Shown here: positions 1 to 10,213 of the stretch, one piece after another
Layout: each line of letters opens with the position of its first letter
Position numbering within the stretch: the first letter of the stretch is position 1
DNA from: Pyropia yezoensis
Taxonomy: Eukaryota > Rhodophyta > Bangiophyceae > Bangiales > Bangiaceae
Direction: 5' to 3'
NCBI GenBank assembly: GCA_009829735.1
Contig: CM020618.1
Span: 17,283,346 to 17,347,345, forward strand
DNA: 64,000 bases
Position numbers and translations under genes: made by a program
Notes under the pieces: model-generated
The model's database searches: none
What the model was told of the DNA's origin: nothing
The model's input: the letters and a program-made list of their open reading frames with translations, nothing else

Positions 1-86
1 GTCGCGAATTTGAGTCGGTGGAACATTTCGAGCGGCACACACGTGGCAAGGATCATCACCGCACGCTGGCGCGCCGCGCCGATTGA
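1..86 (+). CDS. 3' end of element-encoded zinc-finger ORF (A1)
   Basis: The window opens inside a codon. Read from base 3 the frame gives REFESVEHFERH, then TRGKDHH, and stops at TGA 84-86. Aligned with the A2 copy (37165-37740), this completes a zinc finger of form C-x2-C-x12-H-x5-H, the spacing of JAZ/U1-like C2H2 fingers. In A1 the last histidines are present. In A2 a TAG replaces the codon after FERH, so the second finger there is cut short. Function is unknown; RNA or DNA binding is an inference from the finger type. Partial at the 5' side. Confidence 0.7.
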   Translation, partial: REFESVEHFERHTRGKDHHRTLARRAD

Positions 87-432
87 CACCTGTTGACACG
101 CCCCTGGATCTGGCCTAGGAGCCCGATTTTCCCCCATTGATCCCCCCGCTTGGAAATCCGACACGACCCGACTCGGGCCTGTGCACGGACGCTTCTGAAT
201 AATCCGTTTGTGTGATTTCAACCGAATTTCTCGTGCTTCTCGAAGTGGTGCTGTACATCATTTGGAACGTTGCAGCAACTAGCGCAGCACTTATCCAAAT
301 CGTGTACACCACTACTGCTGCAGACAAACTCCTATCCCACATCTCCGAGATCTTCCTTGGGGTCCTCCCCAAGCAAGTCTTGTGAAATCTGGGTTGTAAG
401 TTTGTTTGCCTCGGACTTGAACCCAAGACACC
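87..432 (+). other. A1 leader between zinc-finger ORF and gag
   Basis: About 350 bp without a supported gene. It corresponds to the A2 segment 36764-37164. ORFs on either strand here are short and not conserved between the two copies. Confidence 0.5.
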
Positions 433-1302
433 ATGGATGTACCCATCCCAGGGGGTGTCAACCCGGCCAATCCGGGCTCGGGCTCGAACGCACCGACCAT
501 GGAAGCCTGGACCCAGCTTACAGCGTTTGTCGCGCAAATGAGCGAACAACTCGAGGCTCATAAGGTGGAACTAGCCGACGCTAAGCAGTAACTGTCCGAA
601 GCCAAGGCCAGGGCCACTACTAGTGGCATGAAATCCGCGAGGCCGAACAAACCCGTGGCTTTCTCCGGTAAACCTGGGACGGTTGAAGCGTGGTGCTCGC
701 ATATGGGTTTCTATGTGCGACTGAGTGACCCCGACGATGCGTGCAGTATTGCTTGCACCTTCCTTGACGGCGAAGCGTTCGACTGGTGGAAGGTCTACAG
801 TCAGACTACAGCTGTCCCGAACTGGGAATCCTTCCGTTCTGCTCTAATTCGCCGCTTCAGTCCACTGAACAAGACACAAGCGGCACGAGACAAGCTGCAC
901 TCGTGGCGCCAAATCAAAGACGTCGGAACGTTCAACAGGACGCTTCTGAGCGTCCTCTTGGACATCCCTGACATCACGGAAGCCGAGAAGATTGACCGCT
1001 ACACCCGAGGCTTGAAGCGGGACATCTGGCAGGCTCTTTGTCTCAAGACCTACTCGGATCTTGAATCTGTCATGACTGATGCTCTGCGCGTGGAGGCTGC
1101 CAAAACTGGTGCCTCGACGCACCTCGGCGGCACATCTGCGAGGCCATCCACGACGGGTGTCATTCCCATGGAAATATCCAGCATCAAAGTCGAGAAACTC
1201 ACGCCTGAAGAGCGTCAGCGCTGCATGCGTGAAGGCCTCTGCCTCCGCTGCCGTGAGAAAGGACATATGGCCAAGGACTGCCCAAAAGGCCAGCGGAACT
1301 GA
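433..1302 (+). pseudogene. gag: gag of A1, interrupted by one stop codon
   Basis: The structural protein of the virus-like particle. The frame starts at ATG 433 and ends at TGA 1300-1302 (289 codons). A TAA at 589-591 interrupts it; the A2 copy has a lysine codon there, so it looks like a nonsense mutation. The rest can be read from ATG 628. The Gypsy gag core is visible: a PxxFSGKPGT start, then the EAFDWWK region and the RRFSPLNKTQAARDKL region. A CCHC zinc knuckle (CLRCREKGHMAKDC) lies at the end, at about 1240-1282, and would bind genomic RNA. Pol follows in another frame 23 bp later, so pol expression would need frameshifting or re-initiation. Confidence 0.85.
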
Positions 1303-1325
1303 AGCAGCAACCGTCATCAAAACCG

Positions 1326-4300
1326 GTGCCAGACGCTTCTTCGGTTCCTGAAAACATGTCGTCACCATTTGAAGGCCCGCGTCTCGGGCTTCTGCTTTCT
1401 ACTGCCTCTGTCAATGGACATCTTGTTAAGGTGCTGTTTGACGACGGATCTCCCATTAACGTCGTATCAAGGCGCCTCGTGAATACCCTGAATGTGACCA
1501 CAAAAGAAACGGACTTCGCGGCTAACATGCCCGATGGTCGCTCCCACGTCCTCGCAGAGACCATTGAACCCTTAGAGATTCACATCGGCCCATACCAAGA
1601 ACGTCTTCGGTTTGCTGTATGCGACCTAAGTGCGTACGACATCATCCTCGGAAAGAAATGGCGTGACGACAAGGACGCCAAAATCAACAACAAGAAGAAC
1701 AAGATCTCCTTCAAGTTTAACCAAAAGAACATCTCCATCACTGCCTCCCTCAAGAAACCCCATGGCCTGATTAGTAGGCAACGCCTCGCCAAGGACCTTA
1801 TTCAAGAAGTTCCTGTCTTCGCCATTTACCTGCAATCCGAAGATCCTTCCAGCACCTTTGACATCAATGCGATCAAAATGGGAGAAGCTGAAGACAAGAA
1901 TGACGTCCAAGAGATTCTCAACGAGTACGCCGACGTCTTCCCGGAAGAGCTTCCCGATGGACTTCCTCCTGAACGCAGTCACAAGTTTAGCGTCAAGCTT
2001 ACGGAGGACGCTCAACCACGTCGCAGTGGCATTTATCGCCTATCTGAATGGGAACTCGATGAACTCAAGACACAACTTGCAACCCTCATACGAAAGGGGT
2101 TCATCCAACCAAGTGCCTCACCGTGGGGCTCTTCTGTACTCTTGTCCGCAAAGAAGGACGGTGGCTGGCGAATGTGCATCGATTATCGAGCATTGAACAA
2201 AGCCACTATCAATAACGCATATCCCTTACCAAGAATTGACGACATCTTCGACCAACTGCGAAAGGCCAAGTACTTCACGAAGATCGACCTCCGATCAGGT
2301 TACCACCAGATCCGGCTTGACCCTGATACTATCCCACTGACGGCGTTCCGAACAAAATACGGGTTCTACGAATTTACCGTGCTACCCTTTGGGCTAACAA
2401 ATGCCCCCGCGGTCTTCATGAACCTAATGAATGACGTCTTCCGACCATATCTCTACGAGTTTATCTGCGTCTACCTCGACGACATCCTGGTCTACAGTGA
2501 AGCTTACGAAGATCATCTAAAGCACCTAAGGCAAGCCCTGGACAAGCTGCGAGAGCATAAGCTCTACGCCAAACTCAGCAAATGCCAATTTGCGCGAACA
2601 ACTGTGGACTACCTCGGCCATGTCATTTCCAACGAAGGCTTCTCTATGGAGGACTACAAGGTCCAAGCCATTCGATCATGGGCAACGCCACAGAGCAAAA
2701 AAGATGTGCAATCTTTCCTCGGCATGGTCAACTTCTATCGTCGATTTATTAAGGGAATGGCATCCGTGGCTGCACCCCTCACAAGGCTTACTGGGAACGT
2801 CGACTTCGAATGGAACTCTGACGCCCAGAAGGCTTTTGAGCAACTACAAACCCTGACGACAAGTGCACCAGTACTGAGGCCATTCGACAAGAGGTACCCA
2901 ATCTTCGTCGCCACAGATGCCAGTGGGTATGCTGTTGGCGCTGTCCTTGAACAAGATGACGGAAAAGGACGACGCCCAGTGGCCTACTTCTCATTGACGC
3001 TGAACATCCACGAACAGCGCTACAGTATCCGTGAGCGCGAACTGCTCGCAGTTGTACAAGCCATTCGACACTGGCGCTGCTACCTCCATGGATGGTCGTT
3101 CGAGGTGCACACCGACCATGAGTCCCTAAGGTACTTGAAAACCCAAGAGAAGCTCAACGACCGCCAAGTCAAGTGGCTAGAGCTGTTGGAGCAATTCGAT
3201 TTCAAGATCATCCCCATCAAGAGCACTTCCAACCCCGTAGCTGATGCTCTTTCAAGGCAACCACAAGACGCCCCCGATAAGCACGCTCCCAATCAAGATC
3301 TCCTTAGTCGCGTGCTAACCAAGACCATCGAAAGCCTACCCAAGAAAACTGAAATCAACAACCTCATGACCATAAGCCAAAGTGATCAAGACCTTGCCAC
3401 CCTAGACCAAGAGTACAACGAAGATCCCGAGTTTGCCGACCTAGTCAAAGACCCGGTATCTCCCTACCGGCTTCACATGAGGTTGTTAAAACGAGGTGAC
3501 CGTACGTGCATCCCCGTTGGTACTCTACGCCAAAGACTACTCCATGACTACCACGACATCCCAAGCCAAGGACGTATGGGAGTTAAGAAAACCACCAACG
3601 CTATTGCTTCCAAATACTACTGGAAGACAATGCGGAAGGACATTCAAAGATACGTACAGTCATGTGATTTGTGCCAGCGGAACAAAGCTGGCACCCATTC
3701 ACCTCTGGGTCACCTCAAACCACTAGATCCACCGCGCCAACGATGGGCAAGTGTCTCCATGGACTTTATAACCCCTCTTCCACTGACCCAAAGGGGCCAC
3801 AATGGCATTTACGTCATTGTGGACAGACTGTCGAAGATGATTCGACTAGCACCAATGAAGCCCGACTGTACTGCACCAGTCGTAGCGCAACTCTACCATG
3901 ATCACGTCTACCGTCATCACGGTCTACCATCCGACGTCGTCTGCGACCGAGACCGTATCTTCTTCTCCAACTTCTGGCAGTCGCTCACCGAAATTCTCAA
4001 GGTCAAGATCAAGGCATCTTCAGCCTATCATCCCCAGACGGACGGACAAACCGAGATCATGAACAAGAAGATTGAAGAAATCCTGCGAAACTTCGTGAAC
4101 CATCATCAGGGTGATTGGGACCTCTTCCTTGTTGCTGCAGAAGTAGCTTACAGCCGGTCACCCAATGCGGTCACGACGTACTCCCCATTCTTCCTGAACT
4201 ACGGCTTTGAACCAAGGACAGTACCTGTCGACATCGTCGAGAGCAAGGAATCGAAACTACCAGCAGTCTCAGATTGGCTAAGCAGTCTGCAAAAAGCTCA

Positions 4301-4817
4301 GGAGACTGCCATTACCGCTATCAAAAAGGCCAATGAGACGCGCTCGGCGTACGCTAACCGTCGACGCCGACCATGTACGATCGCTGTCGACGACCTCGTG
4401 CTCCTGAGCACCAAGAACCTTATGCCGGACGCCTTCCAGGGCGCTCGCAAGTTGATGCCCAAGTTTTCGGGACCATACCGAGTCACTGAAAACATCATTG
4501 ATGTTACGTTCCGTCTGGATCTGCCTCAAGCAGTCCTTGATCGAAAGGTGTACAACGCCCTTCACGCCAGTCTACTCAAGCCGTACAACTCTGATCCGTA
4601 TGGTCGACTTCCTCCCGCTCCAGCTCCGGTAGCATTTCCGGACGGATCGGTTGAGTACGAAGTGGACTCCATTATTCGGTCACGAAAACGCCGTGGACGA
4701 CTGCAGTACCTGGTCAAGTGGAAAGGCTGCGATGTCAGTGAGAACACCTGGCTAACTACGCAAGACCTCGACAACGCACCTGAGGTTCTCAACGCCTTCC
4801 TTCGACGCACGTCCTAA
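1326..4817 (+). CDS. pol: pol polyprotein of A1 (protease, RT, RNase H, integrase, chromodomain)
   Basis: Open frame of 1163 codons, of usual Ty3 pol length. The protease motif is FDDGSPINVVS, near residue 38; the usual DSG/DTG is DDG here and DNG in A2. The reverse transcriptase has LPFGLTNAP and the catalytic YLDD near residue 380. RNase H begins at VATDASGYAVGAVLEQ. Integrase has a zinc-binding region ending CDLCQRN, but the expected GHMG reads GRMG, so one zinc-ligand histidine is lost (A2 keeps it). Its D, D and E are visible at MDFITPL, VCDRDRIFF and HPQTDGQTEIMN. A chromodomain (YLVKWKGCDVSENTWL) closes the protein and would target integration to modified chromatin. The frame has no ATG before MSSPFEGPR; I give the first possible codon (GTG). 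It lies -1 relative to gag. Confidence 0.95.
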   Translation: MPDASSVPENMSSPFEGPRLGLLLSTASVNGHLVKVLFDDGSPINVVSRRLVNTLNVTTKETDFAANMPDGRSHVLAETIEPLEIHIGPYQERLRFAVCDLSAYDIILGKKWRDDKDAKINNKKNKISFKFNQKNISITASLKKPHGLISRQRLAKDLIQEVPVFAIYLQSEDPSSTFDINAIKMGEAEDKNDVQEILNEYADVFPEELPDGLPPERSHKFSVKLTEDAQPRRSGIYRLSEWELDELKTQLATLIRKGFIQPSASPWGSSVLLSAKKDGGWRMCIDYRALNKATINNAYPLPRIDDIFDQLRKAKYFTKIDLRSGYHQIRLDPDTIPLTAFRTKYGFYEFTVLPFGLTNAPAVFMNLMNDVFRPYLYEFICVYLDDILVYSEAYEDHLKHLRQALDKLREHKLYAKLSKCQFARTTVDYLGHVISNEGFSMEDYKVQAIRSWATPQSKKDVQSFLGMVNFYRRFIKGMASVAAPLTRLTGNVDFEWNSDAQKAFEQLQTLTTSAPVLRPFDKRYPIFVATDASGYAVGAVLEQDDGKGRRPVAYFSLTLNIHEQRYSIRERELLAVVQAIRHWRCYLHGWSFEVHTDHESLRYLKTQEKLNDRQVKWLELLEQFDFKIIPIKSTSNPVADALSRQPQDAPDKHAPNQDLLSRVLTKTIESLPKKTEINNLMTISQSDQDLATLDQEYNEDPEFADLVKDPVSPYRLHMRLLKRGDRTCIPVGTLRQRLLHDYHDIPSQGRMGVKKTTNAIASKYYWKTMRKDIQRYVQSCDLCQRNKAGTHSPLGHLKPLDPPRQRWASVSMDFITPLPLTQRGHNGIYVIVDRLSKMIRLAPMKPDCTAPVVAQLYHDHVYRHHGLPSDVVCDRDRIFFSNFWQSLTEILKVKIKASSAYHPQTDGQTEIMNKKIEEILRNFVNHHQGDWDLFLVAAEVAYSRSPNAVTTYSPFFLNYGFEPRTVPVDIVESKESKLPAVSDWLSSLQKAQETAITAIKKANETRSAYANRRRRPCTIAVDDLVLLSTKNLMPDAFQGARKLMPKFSGPYRVTENIIDVTFRLDLPQAVLDRKVYNALHASLLKPYNSDPYGRLPPAPAPVAFPDGSVEYEVDSIIRSRKRRGRLQYLVKWKGCDVSENTWLTTQDLDNAPEVLNAFLRRTS

Positions 4818-4827
4818 GGGGGGGAGG
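4816..4827 (+). other. polypurine tract of A1
   Basis: AAGGGGGGGAGG lies directly before the LTR and overlaps the pol stop codon region. It is the expected primer for plus-strand DNA synthesis. A2 has the same tract at 27338-27350 on the minus strand. Confidence 0.9.
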
Positions 4828-5674
4828 TGTAAGGATTTCCCCCCTAATCCCATGCCTAATACTTAAGGGATAATATCTGGGACCTCTCCTTACAGATCCT
4901 GCCGAATCAACTCCTGGCAACATGGATCAACTCCTTGTACTGTGGGGCATGACGCGGTGTACCTTCCAGACGCAAGATGAGTCAGCCGCTGTCTCACGGT
5001 GTCTGCCGGCCGCACGACAGCAGCCATCGACAGCCCATCATGGCCTGTCGAAAGGCGCCACCGTCAGCACCCATGACGAGCCACATCAGTCACAGCTGGC
5101 GAGTCCGTTAAAATGTCCTCGCTGCAGCATTGCAGCGATGTGACTGGCTAGCCGGCTGGCCGATTCGGCCGACTCGATCGAGTCGTGCTTACACGCCTCT
5201 CGGACCTTCGGGCCGACTGGCGTCTGGAGCCGGCTGGGGCGGCGCCCTAGGCGCCGCACGCCGGACCCCTTCGTTTGGGGCAAACTGGGGCTGCACTCCT
5301 TTAGTGCGCACGCCCGCCCATGCTTTGTTCTGAGAGCCATGCTTTGTTTTTGGGCCGTTTTGTGCCTACCGGTGGAGCGACGGGGAAACGCATGCTTTGG
5401 GGCACCTCGGGTGCCCATACGCGAGTATATAGTGCGTGGGTGTCGGCGCCATCGGGGGAGACCGGAAGGGCAACCACAGACACAGATCAAAGACGACCTT
5501 CACCCTGTGAACCCTCTCGATCACCACCGACGTCGCGCCGTCCTCTTCCCCAGACCCACCACCGTCACCACCTCCATCCTCTTCCCCGCACCCTGTCGCC
5601 CTATTGGCTGGCACGGGTCGCTGACACCATCACGAGTACGTTGAGGGCTGCCCAAGTGTGGGTGGTTCCTCACA
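4828..5674 (+). repeat. 3' LTR of A1 (847 bp)
   Basis: Begins TGTAAGGAT directly after the polypurine tract and ends CCTCACA, so it has TG...CA ends. The end points agree with A2's 5' LTR on the minus strand (38849 to 37977). The distal ~490 bp (from about 5187) are clearly similar to 17416-17913 and 37977-38472, whereas the first ~360 bp match A2 only in patches. A TGAGTCA motif lies in the first part (about 4978). A TATATA box is at 5426-5431, within the conserved part. Confidence 0.9.
5426..5431 (+). promoter_or_regulatory. LTR TATA box
   Basis: GAGTATATAGTGCG in A1 corresponds to GGTATATAATGCG on the minus strand in both A2 LTR copies (17667-17675 and 38228-38236). Conservation in three copies supports a core promoter. 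Confidence 0.6.
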
Positions 5675-6977
5675 GTACCGCAACCGGTCCACGGTGTGAA
5701 CGCGGCTCGCTTTCGGCACCCCCGACCGCTGCCTGTCCGCGAAGCGCAGCTCTTATCTCGACGTGGACTCGAGATTGTACGAGTGGTTCCTCTCCGTTCA
5801 TACACACGGACGCAAGCGCGTGCCGCTCTCGTTGGCGGTGCTCCGGGCTAAGACTGAACAGATTGCGATATCTCTGGGCATCACCGCTTTCAGTGCGTCA
5901 AACGGACTTCTCGAGAATTGGGCCGGTCGTCGCAGCCGACGCACCACACCCGTGAAGTGCCACGTTGACCAGGTTAACGTTGAGGAGGCAGCCGCCCGGC
6001 TGGCCGACATCCGACGACAACTGGAGGGCGTAGACCCTGATTTTATCTACAACGTTGATGAGAAGTGGCGTCTTCACCGCTGTCTACCGTCGCGGTCCTA
6101 CATGCCGTCTGCTGACCAAGGGCGGGCGAGAAGGAGCAAGGTCATGCAATTAAAGGATCGCGTGACGCTCACTTTGTGCTGCAACGCGACCGGGTCTCAC
6201 AAGTTGCCAATCACTATGATTGGAAAAGCTGCGCACGCCGCTATGCTTCTCAGGGGCGGGTAACTGGTGCCTGCTTCCGTGCTCTTCCCAGCAGTTTGCA
6301 TGGACTGACGGGAAAATCATCAAACGGTGGTTTTTGAGGTCTGCGTGCCCTCCCCGCGGTTCCGTACGGCCTGGCACGTGTACCTGATCCTAGACAACCT
6401 CAGCTGTCACGCCAAGATTCAACATCCCGAAGTGACTATCATTGAGCTACCACCAAACACGACGGGTATCCTCCAGCCACTGGACGAGGGGGCAACCGCC
6501 CAGGTGAAACGTCGGTACAAGACCCGAAAGGTTCCACGTGTAATCAGCAATTTAGATGCGGTGATTGCCTCCGGTAGGCCAGCCCCACGAGTTCCGCGTG
6601 GCGGGGGCCTCGACCAACGAAGGCAGGCGTACCAGTGGGACGCCGCGCACATCATCGCTGAGGAGTGGGAGAAGGTCATTGCGGTGCAGGTGGTTAACTG
6701 CTGGCTCACTGCGGAAGTCTTGCCGGACGAGGTTGTCTCAAAGGTGCGCCGGGAGGTGCACGGGGTCGTTCCTGTGGCGGGTAGCGTCCACACTAACGTA
6801 TCCGAGGTGGTGACTTTGGTAGCTAACAGCCGCTTGGGGGACGATTTTAAGGGCGTATCTGAGAGTGAGCGCTCGCGTGTTGGTGAGCAGTGGTTCGCTG
6901 CGGAGAATGATGTGGAGGCGTTGGATAAGATGGTAGACGTGGCGCTAGGGGAAGGGAAGGAGGAGTGGGAGGAGTAG
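5675..6977 (+). pseudogene. pogo/Tigger-type DDE transposase, degraded
   Basis: Encodes a DNA transposase of the pogo/Tigger branch of the Tc1/mariner superfamily, which moves DNA by cut and paste. The recognisable reading starts about 5763 with a CENP-B-type helix-turn-helix region (RVPLSLAVLRAKTEQIA, then AFSASNGLLENW). The first catalytic Asp lies in IYNVDEKW (about 6045), the second in LILDNLSCHAK (about 6395) and the third in ILQPLDEGA (about 6475). The frame breaks at about 6255 (after AAMLLRGG) and again near 6330; the stretch between is readable only in a third frame (QQFAWTDGKIIKRWF). It abuts the A1 LTR, so A1 may have inserted into its 5' part. No matching terminal repeats were found. 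Not functional as read. Confidence 0.8.
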
Positions 6978-7208
6978 ATGCCGTCGTGCTATTCTTTGCT
7001 GTGACTGATCGTGCGCAGGCAAGCGACTTTGTCGGGTGCGTCTTACGGGTGGGCCCTGCTCGCCTCACCCGATGACATGGACTGCTTGCGAGCGTGCCAT
7101 TGGATCGGTCGACACTGTTGCGACGCACGCCGGTGCTTGTCAGTCACTCATTTGTTGCGAATCAACTATAATTCATATTGCGATTTAACCGTAGCCCTCA
7201 TTCAGATT
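6978..7208. other. no feature seen
   Basis: Spacer of relatively low GC between the pogo pseudogene and the inverted-repeat element. No conserved ORF. Confidence 0.4.
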
Positions 7209-7655
7209 GCAGTTCTCCAAATTTTGTCCCATGTGGACAAGAGCAAGAGCAAACAGTGTTTGACCAATGATATGACTCAGATGCTGCCTCTCTGACCAAT
7301 GACTGCTCTGCATGAGGGTCCGTTGTTGTACGAACAGTGTGATCGGGCGTTCTCTCGGGAATTCTGACCACTTCAAGGGCAGAACGAGCACCGGCTGAGC
7401 GCTTCGGACTATTCTTGACAGAGATGACCTGAGATAAAGGGCCAACCGGCGAGATCCGATGAAGAAACAAGAGTGTTTTGACCAACCAGCGTTCGTTGCG
7501 AGAGCAGTTGTGGCCATAGCCAATCATCAGGTTCTTCCGACAGACGTGTTGCAGCACGCCATTGGACAGCCCTCTGCTGCGAGCATGCGATCGGCCTTTG
7601 CTCTTGTACACTTGCTCTTGCTCTTGTCCACATGGGACAAAATTCGGATAACTGC
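7209..7655. mobile_element. MITE-like element with 44-bp terminal inverted repeats
   Basis: The left arm 7209-7252 and the reverse complement of the right arm 7612-7655 match at 42 of 44 positions. Both contain ATTTTGTCCCATGTGGAC followed by AAGAGCAAGAGCAA. The 447-bp unit has no coding capacity that I can support. A target-site duplication is not obvious, so the outer ends could be a few bases off. It could be a MITE of a DNA transposon or a foldback element. Confidence 0.75.
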
Positions 7656-7839
7656 AGTATAGTCGACCAATTACTATGCACAAGGGATCGGCTATCACAG
7701 CCAAGTACGTCAGGAGTCTGACATGCAAAATTCCGGGTGCCGCTGCCGTAGAAGTGCCCAACGGAAGATGCAAGTTGTCGATAGGGCCCATCTTCGGTGG
7801 ATCATTCTCTTCTCCAACCAAATGCTTCCTTGGGTAGCC

Positions 7840-7940
7840 ACGGCTCGCGGGTCTCAATGGCTGCTTTATGGACAAGTTCGAGCGCCGGCCTGGAGCCCTG
7901 CAGCCTCACAATTGGGACCCTACACGGCCAAGAGCGCTAT
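7840..7940 (+). repeat. decayed fragment of the 334-bp satellite monomer
   Basis: A stretch around CAAGTTCGAGCGCC, then CCTGCAGCCTCACAATTGG and CCCTACACGGCCAAGAGCGC, lines up without large gaps with the satellite monomer (CAAGTTCACGCGCC, CCTGCAGCGGCACAGTTGG, CCCTACACGGCCAGGAGCGC). It is a single diverged copy, about 40 kb from the array. Confidence 0.65.
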
Positions 7941-9004
7941 GGCGCGGGCGCTGATTGAGCCGTGTGGGCGCTTGTTGAGTGCGTTGGGATGCGGTGGGGG
8001 GGGGGTTCCTGTGGTGGTCGGAGGGGTCGTGGGGAGGGGCTGGCAGGGGGAGCGCCACGGCGAAAGTGGGTGGACCTGGAGGCTCTGTGGGCAGGGCTCT
8101 TTGGTGGGGGAGTGGGGGCATGCGTAATAGTAAATGGGAAGAAAATTTATCAACCACCTCGCCACAAACTCAGGTGTCCTGGACTGCGAGAGCCCTTGTA
8201 ACGCCGAGTTTGCGACGCCACAAACTCGCACCACAAACTCATAACCGTGTCTTGGAACGCCTCTTAGACCGCCCGTGATGCGGGGGGCGACTGGTGGTGG
8301 CGGTGCCTGTTGTGGAACGTGCGGGAAGGTGGGCCAGCTGCCCACCTGCGTGGGTGCCGCCGTGTACCAGCATGCCCCTCCTTCACCTCGGCACTAGGGA
8401 CCGTGGTCAACGCGAAGTCGTTTGTGAGACTCTCGGGCTACCCCCCTCGTCCCTCACACTTATGCAACCGTCCAGGGAGCGCCCGCCCTCAGCAGGCAGT
8501 GCACCGTGCACCTCCCGCGTCACGGCGTGTCCCCCTCCGCATCGGGTGGACTGGGAGCTGCCGCCCCGGCCGTACGGTCCAGGCAGCTAGCTCAGCGGCA
8601 CCCCGCCGCAACTCCCCTTGGGTACCTCCTCGTGGGGCTCCCCCGCGTAGGCACTCGAATTGCCCGTCCTTATGCGCTCTCTCGTCGGGCCTCTCCCGCC
8701 CGACCGTCACCCCCAGCGGGACGTGGGCAGGGCGTACGCCCCCGCCACGGTCACCGCCCTCGCCAGCGTTGCACTCGTCACTCGACTCATGGGGTACAGG
8801 GTGGGCCCCCCGTTCACGAGGCTTGGGCGCCCAAGGCCTGCCCGCCACGCCCACGTCCGCCCGACACCCACGCCCCAGCGGACCACCCGTCACCGCTGGT
8901 CCACCCCGCCTGTCCACGGCCACGTGGCCCGTGGATTGGGTGGGGCAGGCCAAGTACTAGGGCATGCCCCGCTCCATTCCACAACAGTGCATGGGGAGGG
9001 CCAA
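7941..9004. other. GC-rich DNA, no supported gene
   Basis: Several overlapping ORFs of 100-270 codons occur on both strands, but all are Pro/Arg/Gly-rich frames expected from high GC. Short direct repeats of CCACAAACTC lie at about 8161-8240. TGTTGTGGAA at 8309 reappears inverted near 8986, so a weak 680-bp inverted-repeat unit is possible. Confidence 0.4.
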
Positions 9005-10213
9005 TTGTATTTAAGCGTGTGGGCGGAAAAAAGACGACAGAAGAGCGCCCCCGCGTCGTGCGAGATTTTCATACGACTGTGTAGATGCCGCCCCCACTGC
9101 CACCTCCCCCCTTCTGTGGGCGGGGGACCCAGGAAGCGTTTAGATCTGGGGTGGGGGGGGGGCGCGTGGCGGGGGGGGCCGGGGGCCAGCGGCGGCGCCG
9201 TTTTTTTTTTTGGCGAATTGGCGGTGATCCGCCGTCGGGCACGCGGCGTGAGGCACGCCCCCCCCACCCCCCCCCCCCCCCCCCCCCCCCCACCCCGGCA
9301 CTCTCGGGACCGGCGGGGCTTTTCTCCACCCGTCCATCACGCGATGATCGCACCACCGCCCGCCCTCTGCCGTCGGTCTATTCTCTTGTTGTTTTGCAAG
9401 ACGCGCAAAAAAAACCAACAAAAAGAAACAGGGGAGGCGACGAGAGAGCGCGGCCGCGCGTAAGGGCGGGGTTCCTCCCCCTATTGTACTCGTGCCTCCA
9501 ATGGCAGGGCCATGCAAGGCGGTGGCCGGGGGGGAGCCGCATCCCACCGCGCTGACGGGAAAGCGGCCGCGGTGGCCGGGGGGGGGGGGGCGACGACCCG
9601 TTGCGCCGCACCCCCCGCCGGTGTCTGCAATCCCAAAACCAATCACCCCCGTGCCGACCCGCCTGCTGCGCACACTGGTGGCGGATGACGTGCCCCGGCC
9701 CCCCCCCCCCCCCCCCCCCCCCCCCTGGACACCCTTCACCTAGCACGCGGACGGGGGGGCAACGGCCCTGATGACGAGGAGGGGGGGGAACGGGGGGGGG
9801 GGGGTCGGATGTGGTGACGCAAGCCTTTGCACGCACGCGCCAACCGCCAGAGGCGGTCCTGGCTGTGGCCGGCCGGCCAGGCATCAATGAGGCCCCTTTA
9901 CGGGGGGGGGGGGGGGCGGGATGGGGGGCGGGATGGGGGGGGCGGAGAAGCGGCCGGACAAGAAGTCCCCCTTTTCGGCCTGCTCCCTTGCTGCTTTCCC
10001 CGCAGCACACCCCCTCTCCCCCGCCTCCACCCCCCCCCCCCCCCTTCACCCCCTCCACCCCCTCCACCCCCCCGTCCCCCGCCTCTCCACCCCCAGATCT
10101 GACCGCCCACTGGGGAGCGCTGTGCCAGCAGATACGGCAGCCGCGCCACGGGCGGCCACTTATCCCCACTCGCCTTCGCGCCCATTCCCCCCCCCCCCCC
10201 GTTACCCCACTCC
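9005..10213. repeat. G/C homopolymer-rich low-complexity region
   Basis: Contains many runs of 8 or more G or C, for example at about 9151-9177, 9260-9292, 9580-9590, 9700-9725, 9901-9917, 10028-10043 and 10189-10201. Frames on both strands read as poly-Pro or poly-Gly and are not gene-like. A TATTTAA at 9010-9016 lies ~70 bp before an ATG (9085), a spacing like that before the piggyBac gene, but the ORF behind it is low complexity. Confidence 0.7.

Larger units (their letters stand above)
1..5674 (+). mobile_element. Ty3/Gypsy chromodomain retrotransposon A1, 5' end outside window
   Basis: The element runs from an upstream zinc-finger ORF (only its tail is present) through gag and pol to a complete 3' LTR ending at 5674. 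Pol order is protease, reverse transcriptase, RNase H, integrase, chromodomain, which is the Ty3/Gypsy order. A polypurine tract directly precedes the LTR. The same organisation and about the same sequence occur on the minus strand as A2 (17416-38849), so A1 and A2 are one family lying as inverted copies. The 5' LTR and the start of the zinc-finger ORF lie left of the window. The pol frame is fully open, so this copy is younger or less damaged than A2. Confidence 0.93.

Noticed and set aside
4818..5674. Part of the A1 3' LTR as a separate element
   Set aside because: The ~490-bp block shared with 17416-17913 and 37977-38472 is simply the distal part of the A-family LTR, as A2's uninterrupted 5' LTR shows.
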